From Bacillota bacterium (lineage in GTDB: Bacteria > Bacillota > Clostridia > Lachnospirales > Lachnospiraceae), in the NCBI GenBank assembly GCA_023411215.1, contig JAEYOY010000045.1, positions 1 through 64,000 of the forward strand: a stretch of 64,000 bases of DNA, written 5' to 3'. The translations under genes were made by a program, and so were the position numbers. The notes beneath the pieces are model-generated. The model was not told where the DNA came from and made no database searches. It saw only the letters and a program-made list of their open reading frames with translations. Shown piece after piece: positions 34,390 to 43,731 of this stretch (position 1 is the first letter of the stretch; each line of letters opens with the position of its first letter).

Positions 34390-36675
34390 TTATTCAACAG
34401 TCACAAAATAGATTCTGTCCTTGATCATATGGAATATCAGCTTGTTTCCTACCATATGATAATCTACTTCATTACCCCAACTGTCACGGATGCAATACCC
34501 CTTTGAGACTGCTTTTATCACACAATTGCGATCTTTTATGGAAAGAATACGTGCCTTAACTAATTGATTATTACTCCACTCCATATCAACTGTAAATCCG
34601 CCTCTTGCCCTCATTCCGGTTACTTTGCCATTCTTCCAGCCACTGGGCAGAGCAGGAAGGAAATGAAGTTCTTCATAATAGCTCTGTAGCAGCATCTCCA
34701 GAATTGCTGCTGTTCCACCGAAGTTACCGTCTATTTGAAAGATATTAGGAGGATGAATATCCAATAAGCTCTCTGTAGTGAAATCTCCGATTAATCTACG
34801 AATATGCTCAAATGCATGATCACCCTCCCCGAATCTTGCAAAAAGGCAAGCAATCCAAGCTCGGCTCCAACCAGTATAACCGCCACCCGTAACAAGTCGT
34901 TGCTCCAAGGACACTCTAGCAGCCTGAAACAGCTCAGGAGTACGCTCTGGATCAATCTGCTCTCCAGGGAATACTCCAAACAGGTGTGAAACATGCCGAT
35001 GGAACGGCTCAACCTCTTCGAATTCCTCATTCCATTCTAATAGCTGTCCCTTACTCCCGATTTGTAATGGTGGAAGATGCTCCAGTATCTCATTCCAGAT
35101 TTCTATCTTATCACTATCTACTTTTAGAAGCCTCGCAGCAGCTACTGCATGGGTAAGTAGATCCATAATCAATTCAATATCGATGGTCGCTGAAACACAG
35201 CTGGTTACAGGGTATTCACCACCTCCGACAAAGCGGTTTTCTGGAGACTGGGAGGGCATAATCTGATAGATACCGTTATGATCCTTCACCAGGAAATCCT
35301 CATAGAAGGCTGCGGCCTCCTTAATAAAGGGATATGCTCTATCCCCCAAAAATTCCATATCCTGTCCATATTCATAATGCCACCATAGGTGTTGTGCCAG
35401 CCAGGCTGCCACCCCCACCCATACAGACCAGCCATAGGTCTCCGGGGTTGCACAGCCCCATACATCGGAGGACAATGGCAACCAGATTCCGTTACAGCCA
35501 AATAGCTTCTTTGCGGCATCCTTGCCGTAGGGAAGCATTTTCTCCAAATAGACGATTAACGACTCCGTATAATCTTCCAGATGCCCATTCTCAGCCGGCC
35601 AATAATTCATCTGTAGGTTCACATCATAATGGTAATCGCAATCCCAGGCCGGCTCCAGCTCCTCACTCCATTTCCCCTGAAGATTGGCTGGCAATTCACC
35701 ATTCGCAGAAGAGGCACAAAGAAGATATCTACCGTAATTAAAATATAAGATAGGAAGGGTAACATCGTTATTCCCCTCACGATATGCTTTAATACGAGCG
35801 TTGGTTGGTATAGCAGGCTCCTCCTCATATATATTTAAATAAAGCCTTCCATAATTTTTCTCATGCTCTATGATATTCTCTTTAAATAATCGGTCCCAGG
35901 GTTTAATCGGAATCATTCGTCTCCTACATTCCTCAAGAGGCGCTTCCCCTTTTACATCAGTTCCTATATTAATGAATACCAGTATCTCTCTTGCATCCTC
36001 CACTCTTAGCCTACGCCCATCAATAGGAAATATTTTTCCGCCGCGAATCTTCAGATCTGCTTTTATACTGAACTTCATTCCTTTATAAAAGGCTCCGTGT
36101 AGAATTATAGTTGCATTTCCCATATCATAGGTTACCTTACAGCGGGAATCCGGAATACGATCCAACCAGAAAACACCACTGATTAAATCTTCTCTGGCAT
36201 ATATCCGGGTTATAATACAATCCTCAATCAGATGTCCGATTACTGTTCTGTCAATATGTCTCCCATCGGCATCATAGGATACCTTCACTCTGGCACTCTC
36301 CAAATTAAGCTCCCTTTTGTAATTTGATACTACTCCCTGATCAATCGTATAATGGAAGTCACCGGCAGGCTGATAAGCATCCTCCATCGACGGTTTGTCA
36401 CTAATTCCACCATTACCGCCCCAAGCCTCGTTGGCAAGAATTGTTACTTCCTCATATTTTTTCTCAAGAAGGAGCTTTCTTACCTTTGGTAAGAAGGAGC
36501 TTCGGTCCATATTCTTACGGTCCCTATGCTGACCCACACAAAGCCATTCATGATTGAGTGCTATCCGCTCTTCACTGATCCCACCAAGCACCATCCCTGC
36601 TAATCTTCCGGTCCCAATCGGTAATCCGCTCTTCCAGTCGATCGCTGGACTTGTATACCATAATGTATGATTCAA
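34390..36675 (-). CDS. Glycoside hydrolase family 95-like enzyme (alpha-L-fucosidase/galactosidase type)
   Basis: A cytosolic enzyme (no signal peptide) of about 761 residues if the TTG at 36675 is used. GGAGG seven bases before it favours that start; in-frame alternatives up to 36777 lack a site. LWYTSPAIDWKSGLPIGTGR opens the family fold, and QGKWSEELEPAWDCDYHYDV begins the catalytic barrel. YDVNLQMNYWPAEN is the motif that normally reads N-x-N-x-x-MNYW; the first Asn is Asp here. HRHVSHLFGVFPG and GNFGGTAAILEMLLQS are other family signatures. Together with GH31 it suggests trimming of fucosylated xyloglucan. It belongs to a divergent branch, so the exact sugar is open. Confidence 0.85.
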   Translation of the reverse strand: MNHTLWYTSPAIDWKSGLPIGTGRLAGMVLGGISEERIALNHEWLCVGQHRDRKNMDRSSFLPKVRKLLLEKKYEEVTILANEAWGGNGGISDKPSMEDAYQPAGDFHYTIDQGVVSNYKRELNLESARVKVSYDADGRHIDRTVIGHLIEDCIITRIYAREDLISGVFWLDRIPDSRCKVTYDMGNATIILHGAFYKGMKFSIKADLKIRGGKIFPIDGRRLRVEDAREILVFINIGTDVKGEAPLEECRRRMIPIKPWDRLFKENIIEHEKNYGRLYLNIYEEEPAIPTNARIKAYREGNNDVTLPILYFNYGRYLLCASSANGELPANLQGKWSEELEPAWDCDYHYDVNLQMNYWPAENGHLEDYTESLIVYLEKMLPYGKDAAKKLFGCNGIWLPLSSDVWGCATPETYGWSVWVGVAAWLAQHLWWHYEYGQDMEFLGDRAYPFIKEAAAFYEDFLVKDHNGIYQIMPSQSPENRFVGGGEYPVTSCVSATIDIELIMDLLTHAVAAARLLKVDSDKIEIWNEILEHLPPLQIGSKGQLLEWNEEFEEVEPFHRHVSHLFGVFPGEQIDPERTPELFQAARVSLEQRLVTGGGYTGWSRAWIACLFARFGEGDHAFEHIRRLIGDFTTESLLDIHPPNIFQIDGNFGGTAAILEMLLQSYYEELHFLPALPSGWKNGKVTGMRARGGFTVDMEWSNNQLVKARILSIKDRNCVIKAVSKGYCIRDSWGNEVDYHMVGNKLIFHMIKDRIYFVTVE

Positions 36676-36931
36676 ACCTCTTCCTCCATTCAATCTATTT
36701 AACGGTATTTGCCTTTTCTTCTCCGGATATATCATTGTAGAATTAATTATAAACCTCCTAATCCGCTTTTTTAACATCAATTATTTTATCTGAAGTACTC
36801 GAATTATTATAGTTTAGTTGCGTTTGGCCTGATTATGAATATTAGCCAAAGCAATTCACATTCGCAGACCTTACTTAATATAGTAAGGATGTTTCATAAA
36901 CTTTATATTGAAATGAATAGAGTAGAAAGAA

Positions 36932-36953
36932 GGCCCTTGCATCAGCAAAGGCC
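36932..36953 (-). terminator. Terminator of the Nudix gene
   Basis: GGCC-C-TTGC and GCAA-A-GGCC enclose an ATCA loop. The minus-strand exit TTCTTTCT is T-rich. It lies 30 bases past the stop. Confidence 0.75.
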
Positions 36954-36983
36954 CTCTCATTTCAGCTAAACTCTTTTTAGGTT

Positions 36984-37406
36984 CTAACCTTCTATAATAT
37001 CAAGCTGATCAAATATTTTGTTATTCTCCAGATCATGAAGTATGCCTCTGGTAAGATATTTTTTCATGGTTTTCTTATCTGCCCAGATATACTTTTCATG
37101 CTCCTCCGATAAAGTGATACGGTCACTAAAGCTATGACATAAATAATTCAGAATAACGGTTTGTCTATTTTCCTTTGACTGGAAGGTTGATGCATAGAGT
37201 AGCCGTTCCACCTTAACCATTAAACCCACCTCTTCCATAATCTCACGCTTTAGACCAGCTTCTAAGTCTTCGCCAAACTCCAGCTTACCGCCTGCAAATT
37301 CCCAGGAACCGCTTCCGCTAACATCTCCATAGGAACGTTGGATGATCAACACCTTACGGTTATAGATAATAATTGCTTTCAGTGCAACGACTATTTTGCT
37401 CTCCAA
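36984..37406 (-). CDS. Nudix hydrolase (MutT/NUDT-like)
   Basis: A 140-residue pyrophosphohydrolase. The Nudix box runs from Gly40 to Leu62 (GKLEFGEDLEAGLKREIMEE then VGL) with the metal-binding REIMEE in place. WEFAGGKLEFGE and the early strand AIIIYNRKVLIIQR resemble CTP pyrophosphohydrolase and MutT-like house-cleaning enzymes, but the substrate cannot be told. The start is TTG, preceded by AGGAGG. It is a single gene with its own terminator. Confidence 0.88.
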   Translation of the reverse strand: MESKIVVALKAIIIYNRKVLIIQRSYGDVSGSGSWEFAGGKLEFGEDLEAGLKREIMEEVGLMVKVERLLYASTFQSKENRQTVILNYLCHSFSDRITLSEEHEKYIWADKKTMKKYLTRGILHDLENNKIFDQLDIIEG

Positions 37407-37569
37407 CCAGCCTTCCTCCTTTTGTAAAAAAGACTACTACTAAATATAATAGTAATACTTTTTGCATGGTTTCGCAAGATTTTATAATGGGAATTTATAC
37501 CTTATTGGTGGGCATACCAAAGGGGCTATCACAAAACCCAAATAATGTTCTGTGACAGGAGAAGAACAA

Positions 37570-38634
37570 CTAAAAGAACCAATCCGTATTAATATGATAT
37601 CTACCATTCTTCTCTTCCGCACCTAGGCCACTGAGGATAATTAAAAACAACGGAAAGGTCTGTATCCATAAAAGCGTCAGATCGGTCATGCCATGAACCA
37701 AGGCCGCAGCCGTAATAGCCAGAATCAGGGATGCTATCATCATATTCTTTTCTTTAATTCTAGTATATAGTAAAGAAATATAGTACTTACTTAAAAACCA
37801 AATAATTAGGATACTGCCTACAATACCAAAATTAAGCAGCATATCCAGATAGATATTATGAGCATGGGGGATCAAATTGTTCTTGTAGGAGCTATCATAA
37901 ATATAACTAAAGGACATAAAACCATGACCAAATAAGGGAGTTTCTTTTATCTGTTGAATAGCCAGAGCCCAGATTTTTTCTCGTAAATATATTGTAACCC
38001 CCATATCGGATAGTCTTGGTATTATCGGTAAGTTAAGACCGAAGATAGCAAGAATTCCAAGTCCTGCTGCAGACAGCCATAATATCAGTAGATGATAATA
38101 TTTCAACATAAACAGTAGTACGGCCACACCGATAAACACTTCCACCCAGACAAACATACTTTTACAAAGATACATACTGATGACATTGACCAATCCGACT
38201 AAGATATAAAATAGTTTATTTCCTTGATTCGTCAGTATCTTATAAGCACAAATAATGATCACAGTCCCAACGACTGTACCAAAGTAATTAGGATGGGAGA
38301 ACACCGATGCAATACGGTGGCTGTGTCTGCCGTCAAATATAACATTGATCAGCTTCTCTAATATAGCATATCCTGCACTGGTTAAACTCATAATACAGAT
38401 TAGATGGAGCACTCTTTCATAAAGTTCCTTCGTCATTACACTTCTCATGAATAAGCCAAAAATCATTGCCATAATCATACCGATTCCAACGATCAAACCA
38501 ATCCAGTTCTTATAAATAAATGGGACTATTAAAACATAACCAAAGAATACTTTTAATAAATTGGAACCCTTATGAACGAATATCATTTGTCTTGTGTATT
38601 TATTGATAACTATATATGTAATAAGAAAAGCCAT
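37570..38634 (-). CDS. O-antigen ligase/polymerase-like membrane protein (N-terminus uncertain)
   Basis: A polytopic membrane protein of 354 residues from the first ATG, with about ten hydrophobic segments. SHPNYFGT, a large loop with REKIWALAIQQIKETPLFGHG (last residues), and HAHNIYLDMLLNFGIVG are the typical WaaL/Wzy motifs for joining or polymerising surface glycans. The frame stays open for 45 more codons upstream (to 38769). These include a clear membrane segment (SNIISFAAVSIFLPYVLSAI), but there is no ATG, GTG or TTG there. The gene may therefore be 5'-truncated, frameshifted or started at a rare codon. No other glycan gene is adjacent. Confidence 0.78.
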   Translation of the reverse strand: MAFLITYIVINKYTRQMIFVHKGSNLLKVFFGYVLIVPFIYKNWIGLIVGIGMIMAMIFGLFMRSVMTKELYERVLHLICIMSLTSAGYAILEKLINVIFDGRHSHRIASVFSHPNYFGTVVGTVIIICAYKILTNQGNKLFYILVGLVNVISMYLCKSMFVWVEVFIGVAVLLFMLKYYHLLILWLSAAGLGILAIFGLNLPIIPRLSDMGVTIYLREKIWALAIQQIKETPLFGHGFMSFSYIYDSSYKNNLIPHAHNIYLDMLLNFGIVGSILIIWFLSKYYISLLYTRIKEKNMMIASLILAITAAALVHGMTDLTLLWIQTFPLFLIILSGLGAEEKNGRYHINTDWFF

Positions 38635-38769
38635 TACGATTGCGGATAGTACATATGGTAGAAAGATGGATACTGCTGCAAAGGAAATTATATTGGAACA
38701 AGTTAAGGTAAGGTCTAAACGACGCTTAAGTACGATAGGTTCTATTGTTAACGCCTTCTTTCTGATTAG

Positions 38770-39027
38770 TCAAATTAAATTTATGATCAGTCAGGGTTCT
38801 GTCAATATTTTTATAAAACAGTAGCAAACTTTGATATTCTTATGATCAAGCATGTATTTTAGCACAAAATCACAAAAAAAGCAAACATATTTCATTCTAT
38901 TCGAATAACAAGTATACAAATTGACCAATATTTAAAGAAACCGGACCCTACAATATCGGGTCCGGCTTATGTTTTTTTAATCGATATGAAGTTATAATTC
39001 ACTCAAAAATTGCTATGAAACCTCTAC
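38770..39027. other. Gene-free stretch upstream of the O-antigen ligase-like gene
   Basis: AT-rich, with the terminator hairpin of the GGDEF-EAL gene at 38941-38965. Nothing else was recognised. Confidence 0.5.
38941..38965 (-). terminator. Terminator of the GGDEF-EAL gene
   Basis: CCGGACCC and GGGTCCGG, perfect 8-base arms with a 9-base loop. The minus-strand tail is TTTCTTTAAAT. The plus-strand side also runs into TTATGTTTTTTT, so it could work both ways. Confidence 0.85.
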
Positions 39028-41706
39028 TTAAACCGTTTCGTAAACTGTCAAATGCATCGATGGTATCTGCTCTGCCTCTAAGGGTCTGCTGAAATAGTAT
39101 CCTTGAATATAATCGCAATCCACTTCACTCAGTCTAACAACCTGCTCAAATTGCTCGATACCCTCTGCTACCACCTTCAGACCCATACTATGTACTAAAG
39201 ATATTAAGTTGTCCATCACCTTGCTGTTCTCGAGCTCAAGAAAACGCAGGCTAAGGGATCGATCAAGCTTTACGATATCTACCGGAAGAAATGTTAAGTA
39301 ATTTAAAGAGGAGTAACCGGCTCCGAAATCATCAATCGCTATACGGATACCAAGCTCCTTAAGCTGACGGAGAAATGCTCTGGTAATCTGCTTGTTTTCC
39401 ATAAATATATTCTCAGTAATCTCAATCTCCAGACTCTCAGGCTTCACCTTATACTCCTCTAATAGTAATTGTAAATATTTGATATAATTAACGTCGTGAA
39501 GCTGAATAATTGAAAAATTAATGGATACCGGTTTTATATCAAGACCAGAGGATCTCCACTGCGCAATCTGCTCTACCACTTTTTGCGTAACAATTCTTCC
39601 AATCTTAATTATTGAGCCGTTCTTTTCTGCTATATCGACAAACTCAGACGGGGATACATCATGATTTTTTAACCGGAGCAAGGCCTCATAAGCATGGATT
39701 TCACCTGTCCTTACATTAATCTGAGGCTGATATACTAATTTGAAGCCATCATTTTCAATTGCGTCGCGAAGATACATCTCAATATTAGATTTTCTAATCT
39801 GCCCTTCCTGCATGGTTGTATTGAATAGTTGATATCCGTTCTTACTTGAATTTTTGACAGAAAACATCGCCAGATCTGCGTTCATGACAAGCTTGTCCAT
39901 ATCAGTACTATCTGCAGGATATAACGAGATACCCATACTAAAATGTATCTCAATTTCAATATCAAGAATTCTTAACTTCTCATCAAAGATACTGCATAAT
40001 TCCGAAATACTGTGATCCAAATTCGAATAATTCTTATCACATTCCAGATGAATCAGAAATTCATCTCCTCCGAAACGTGACAGGAAGATTTTATTTTGAT
40101 CAAGTGCTTGCAAACGTTTCGCAATCATCTTCAGAACCTGATCGCCGAACACATGGCCCTGGGTGTCATTAATTCCCTTGAAGTCATCGATATCAAGTAG
40201 TATAACTGCTCCGTTCCTCCCTGAATAAATTCTATCCTTTAGATATTCCATGAAACTTCTTCGATTCGGTAATCCGGTCAATGAGTCATGACAAGCAAGA
40301 TAATTAATATAGTCCTTCTGAGATTCAATCTCCTCCAGCTGTGCAACTAGCTCTTCCTCCGAAGCGGTCAATTGTTCATTTTTCTCCTGCATCTTGATAT
40401 TTGCTGTGCGGAGTTCATTCATATTCTGATAAATGCGGCTCATTAGGGAATTCATGGAGCTGATGACCTTATAGAACGGATTGTCCTGAGACATATCAAC
40501 CTGTAGCTGACTCTTCTTCTCTAAATCAATATGATTAATTTCCTGGTTAATATGATTGACCTGAGTGATGAGCTCCTTATAATTCGAATTCATATCCAAT
40601 AATGCTGTTGAAACTGTTCCAATCTCATCCGTACGTTTCGCATAAATATCTATCTTTGTGTCATCCTCATAGCTAAAATCAAAATCAGTCATATGATAAA
40701 TGACAGAAGCTATCTCGAGAATGGGCCTTGTTATATATCTTGATATTTGAAAAACTACAATAAAAACAATTGCTAATGTGCCCGCATAGATTATAAATAG
40801 TATATGTGCAACAATTCCTGCATTCCTAAGAATCTCAGCCTTTCTCATAACCGTTATGACATGTAATCCACTGCTATTCGAAGTAAGTGTATTCAACACA
40901 CAGAGTTCTCCGTTCAATTCTGTTTCGAAGGTAACCTCTTCCTTCGAGTTCATAACGAGGAAATCCTTCAGACCAAGCTCCTCCGGTGTCTTAAGAATCC
41001 ACTCTATATTCTTTGGCGATACGATAAACTTATTCTCCGGGCTTAGAAGCATTACATAACCGGACTTACCGATATTGAGCCGGCTTATTGAGTTGGCCAG
41101 TTCATTTAGATTTACGGAGATTCCGATAACACCGACTGCCTTCTCCTCTTTTCTGACTGATCTAGTAAAGCTCATTACCATATCATTTGTTACTTTCGTG
41201 AGATAGGGTTCTGACATGATAATATTCTGCTCTTTAATCGTATTGATATACCAAGGTCTCACTCGGGGATCGTAGCTATTAGAGGGTGTAAATGCCGGAT
41301 ATTCAATATATCCTCCGTCTTCTGTAGCTAAAAAAATAAAGTTAGTAGCGGAATGACTCTTCTTGAGCGATTCGAAATACTTCGAAATTGCTGTTTCTGT
41401 TTCGCTTGGTTTCGATTGCTTTGTTCCTTCTGAATAGTCAACATAATTTGTTAATCTGTTTTCAGCACTCTTGATGACATCAAGTGATGCAAGATGATTA
41501 ACTTCTTCCATCATATCAGAGATCAAAGAGCGTTCCACTAATTCGTCCACATGAGATAATATATGTTTTGAATTTTGTATACTATTTTCATATAACCAGT
41601 CTTTCAGGAAGAAGTTGAGGTATAATCCACCCAAAAAATATGGTATCAAACAGCCTAAAAATATGGTAACAATCATCTTGTTCCTTAAAGAGCTCTTTTT
41701 CCGCAT
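39028..41706 (-). CDS. Membrane dCache-HAMP-GGDEF-EAL protein (cyclic di-GMP turnover)
   Basis: GGAGG six bases before ATG 41706 decides the start (892 residues). Two helices (about 12-32 and 300-325) flank an external dCache domain containing YDPRVRPWY. HAMP and a coiled coil follow (about 326-470). The GGDEF motif RFGGDEF (546-550) is intact. The EAL domain has YEALLRL (674-676), SINFS, ITEN, IDDFGAGYSSL, VKLD, AEGIE and QGYYFS, so all remembered phosphodiesterase residues are present. It may therefore make or break cyclic di-GMP depending on the ligand. It stands alone with its own terminator; a second GGDEF gene lies 3.5 kb away. Confidence 0.93.
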   Translation of the reverse strand: MRKKSSLRNKMIVTIFLGCLIPYFLGGLYLNFFLKDWLYENSIQNSKHILSHVDELVERSLISDMMEEVNHLASLDVIKSAENRLTNYVDYSEGTKQSKPSETETAISKYFESLKKSHSATNFIFLATEDGGYIEYPAFTPSNSYDPRVRPWYINTIKEQNIIMSEPYLTKVTNDMVMSFTRSVRKEEKAVGVIGISVNLNELANSISRLNIGKSGYVMLLSPENKFIVSPKNIEWILKTPEELGLKDFLVMNSKEEVTFETELNGELCVLNTLTSNSSGLHVITVMRKAEILRNAGIVAHILFIIYAGTLAIVFIVVFQISRYITRPILEIASVIYHMTDFDFSYEDDTKIDIYAKRTDEIGTVSTALLDMNSNYKELITQVNHINQEINHIDLEKKSQLQVDMSQDNPFYKVISSMNSLMSRIYQNMNELRTANIKMQEKNEQLTASEEELVAQLEEIESQKDYINYLACHDSLTGLPNRRSFMEYLKDRIYSGRNGAVILLDIDDFKGINDTQGHVFGDQVLKMIAKRLQALDQNKIFLSRFGGDEFLIHLECDKNYSNLDHSISELCSIFDEKLRILDIEIEIHFSMGISLYPADSTDMDKLVMNADLAMFSVKNSSKNGYQLFNTTMQEGQIRKSNIEMYLRDAIENDGFKLVYQPQINVRTGEIHAYEALLRLKNHDVSPSEFVDIAEKNGSIIKIGRIVTQKVVEQIAQWRSSGLDIKPVSINFSIIQLHDVNYIKYLQLLLEEYKVKPESLEIEITENIFMENKQITRAFLRQLKELGIRIAIDDFGAGYSSLNYLTFLPVDIVKLDRSLSLRFLELENSKVMDNLISLVHSMGLKVVAEGIEQFEQVVRLSEVDCDYIQGYYFSRPLEAEQIPSMHLTVYETV

Positions 41707-41833
41707 AGTGTTCCTCCATATTGACCGTCTCAGCAATAATGAATTACATGAATTATGGATTAATCCGTCCTATTACAATTATAATTTTACCACATTTCTA
41801 CAGTTTATGACAACTATTCATTTAAATAATCTG

Positions 41834-41868
41834 CAAAAAAAATAGTCTCAAGGTTGTTTTGAGACTAT
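41834..41868 (-). terminator. Terminator of the pdxST operon
   Basis: ATAGTCTCAA and TTGAGACTAT, 10-base arms (41842-41851 and 41859-41868, approximately). The minus-strand exit is T8 (A8 at 41834-41841). Confidence 0.88.
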
Positions 41869-41898
41869 TTTACTAATTCAATTGTTTAAACTATTTAT

Positions 41899-42465
41899 TT
41901 ATATCATTGCAAGGAAATATTCATGAACCTTACTATCTTGCGTCAATTCCGGATGAAAAGCAGTTACCAGCATATTTTTCTGTCTCGCTGCTACAATCCA
42001 CCCCTCAACTTTAGCAAGAATTTCAACATTTATTCCAGTCTCCTCAATATAAGGTGCCCGGATAAAAGTCATTGGAACCCATCCCACCCCCTTGAATTCT
42101 TCTGTCACCTGAAAACTGCCCATCTGTCTTCCATAGGCATTCCTTATTACATTGATATCCATCGTGGACAGATAAGTATATGGTTCGTTAACAATCTGCT
42201 TCGCAAGTAGTATCATTCCGGCACAGGTGCCAAATACGGGAAGATCTTCCTCAATTATGGATTTAAGCATATCGAGCATATCCATCTCTTTTAGCAGTTT
42301 TCCAATCACAGTACTCTCACCTCCGGGAATGATAAGTCCATCCAGGGAATGAGTTAAAAGATCTGATTTTTGTCTGATCTCATAGCTTTCTGCTCCCAAG
42401 TGCTCAAGCATTATTCTATGCTCTTCGAACGCTCCTTGTAATGCCAGAATACCGATTCGTTTCAT
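41899..42465 (-). CDS. pdxT: Pyridoxal 5'-phosphate synthase glutaminase subunit
   Basis: Hydrolyses glutamine and feeds ammonia to PdxS. 188 residues, class I amidotransferase. GGESTVIGKLL (about 49-59) is the PdxT signature, VFGTCAGMI holds the nucleophile Cys81, and FHPELT the His/Glu pair (about 170-174). It lies downstream of pdxS, separated by about 200 bases of repeat DNA rather than the usual short gap. The expected ATG is placed 11 bases after an AGGTGAA site. Confidence 0.95.
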   Translation of the reverse strand: MKRIGILALQGAFEEHRIMLEHLGAESYEIRQKSDLLTHSLDGLIIPGGESTVIGKLLKEMDMLDMLKSIIEEDLPVFGTCAGMILLAKQIVNEPYTYLSTMDINVIRNAYGRQMGSFQVTEEFKGVGWVPMTFIRAPYIEETGINVEILAKVEGWIVAARQKNMLVTAFHPELTQDSKVHEYFLAMI

Positions 42466-42544
42466 TCTAGTTCACCTCGCTTATCTTATCCTTTATCAAG
42501 CATTCAAACTAACGCCCCATTCTGCATCTTCGATGCAGCCGGGA

Positions 42545-42672
42545 GTCCGGAATAACAAGGAGTTTGCGCGAGTGTGCAAACTTCGCAGGTTTTTCCCGTG
42601 TGAAGATGCTTTTTTCTTCACACTAAACATAACGTGCCTAACAGCTGAAAATTAATTTTTATTCTCACACTA
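42545..42672. repeat. Double-hairpin repeat between pdxS and pdxT
   Basis: AGTTTGC/GCAAACT arms, then GTGTGAAG/CTTCACAC, then an imperfect copy ending TTCTCACACTA at the pdxS stop (TAG 42670-42672). It belongs to the same family as the repeats at 11335 and 31519. Confidence 0.7.
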
Positions 42673-43542
42673 GATCCCTCTTTGAGACATCAATAGCTCT
42701 ATTTCCTGCTCATTGATTCCTACCATTGCCTCTCCTAGGTCTTCGGATAGCTCAGCCAATAGCTTGGGATCCTGATAATTTGATACCGCTTGTACGATAG
42801 CCTTTGCACGCCTAGCAGGATCACCGGACTTAAAGATTCCCGAACCAACAAAGACTCCTTCGGCACCCAGCTGCATCAACAACGCAGCGTCAGCCGGCGT
42901 AGCGACCCCTCCAGCAGCAAAATTCACAACCGGTAAACGTCCTCTATTATGTACCTCTAATACCAGTTCATACGGCACCATCAGCTCCTTTGCAGCTTGA
43001 TAAAGCTCGTCGTCTCGTATATTGACCAAATGACGAATTTGCGACATCATCAAACGAAGATGACGAACTGCCTGGATGACATCGCCGGTTCCGGGCTCAC
43101 CCTTAGTACGTATCATAGAAGCTCCCTCACCTATTCTTCTCAGTGCCTCACCTAAATCCTTAGCTCCACAGACAAAGGGAACATTAAAATCTCTTTTATC
43201 AATATGAAAAGTATCATCTGCCGGAGAGAGCACTTCACTCTCATCGATATAATCAATCTCGATTGCTTCCAATATCTGTGCTTCTGCAAAATGCCCTATT
43301 CTTACCTTAGCCATTACCGGAATCGAGACAGCATCCTGTATTCCTTTGATCATCTTCGGATCACTCATTCGCGATACCCCTCCTGCTGCTCGGATATCAG
43401 CTGGGATACGTTCCAAAGCCATAACAGCACATGCGCCAGCTTCCTGTGCAATCCTTGCCTGCTCCGGAGTGGTAACATCCATAATTACCCCACCCTTTAG
43501 CATTTGCGCCAGATTCTTATTCAGATCATAACGTACACTCAT
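42670..43542 (-). CDS. pdxS: Pyridoxal 5'-phosphate synthase lyase subunit
   Basis: Builds PLP from ribose 5-phosphate, glyceraldehyde 3-phosphate and ammonia in a dodecamer with PdxT. The ATG at 43542, preceded by GTAGGAG, gives 290 residues; an upstream extension in frame is rejected. MDVTTPEQA gives Asp22, MAKVRIGHF the Schiff-base Lys (about 79), and SMIRTKGEPGTG the second Lys. GGVATPADAALLMQLGAEGV and FVGSGIFKS form the phosphate site. It is divergent from pdxR. Repeat DNA starts at its stop. Confidence 0.95.
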   Translation of the reverse strand: MSVRYDLNKNLAQMLKGGVIMDVTTPEQARIAQEAGACAVMALERIPADIRAAGGVSRMSDPKMIKGIQDAVSIPVMAKVRIGHFAEAQILEAIEIDYIDESEVLSPADDTFHIDKRDFNVPFVCGAKDLGEALRRIGEGASMIRTKGEPGTGDVIQAVRHLRLMMSQIRHLVNIRDDELYQAAKELMVPYELVLEVHNRGRLPVVNFAAGGVATPADAALLMQLGAEGVFVGSGIFKSGDPARRAKAIVQAVSNYQDPKLLAELSEDLGEAMVGINEQEIELLMSQRGI

Positions 43543-43620
43543 AATAATTCTCCTACCTTTCTCTTCGTCTGCAAGCAAAGACCTGGTTATTTAACAGTAA
43601 GTATACTTTAACCTGCTTTT

Positions 43621-43651
43621 ACTTGACGTTTACTTGAACTTGACTTATTAT
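43621..43651 (+). promoter_or_regulatory. pdxR promoter overlapped by ACTTGA direct repeats
   Basis: TTGACG (43623-43628), 17-base spacer, TATTAT (43646-43651). Three ACTTGA copies (43621-43626, 43632-43637, 43638-43643) lie across the -35 and spacer. Direct repeats are typical MocR-family (PdxR) operators, so autoregulation is likely. Confidence 0.6.
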
Positions 43652-43731
43652 ATTACCGTTCTGAACTCATTATAAGTATCAGTTTTGCAAAAGATGATAG
43701 TATCAGTTTATCAATGAAAAGGAGGCCTTTC

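Noticed and set aside
35334..35741. Plus-strand 135-codon frame
   Set aside because: It is antisense within the GH95 gene, Pro- and His-rich from codon shadowing, and unsupported.
38594..38824. Plus-strand 76-codon frame
   Set aside because: It overlaps, in antisense, the open 5' part of the O-antigen ligase-like frame, whose residues form a membrane helix expected for that family.
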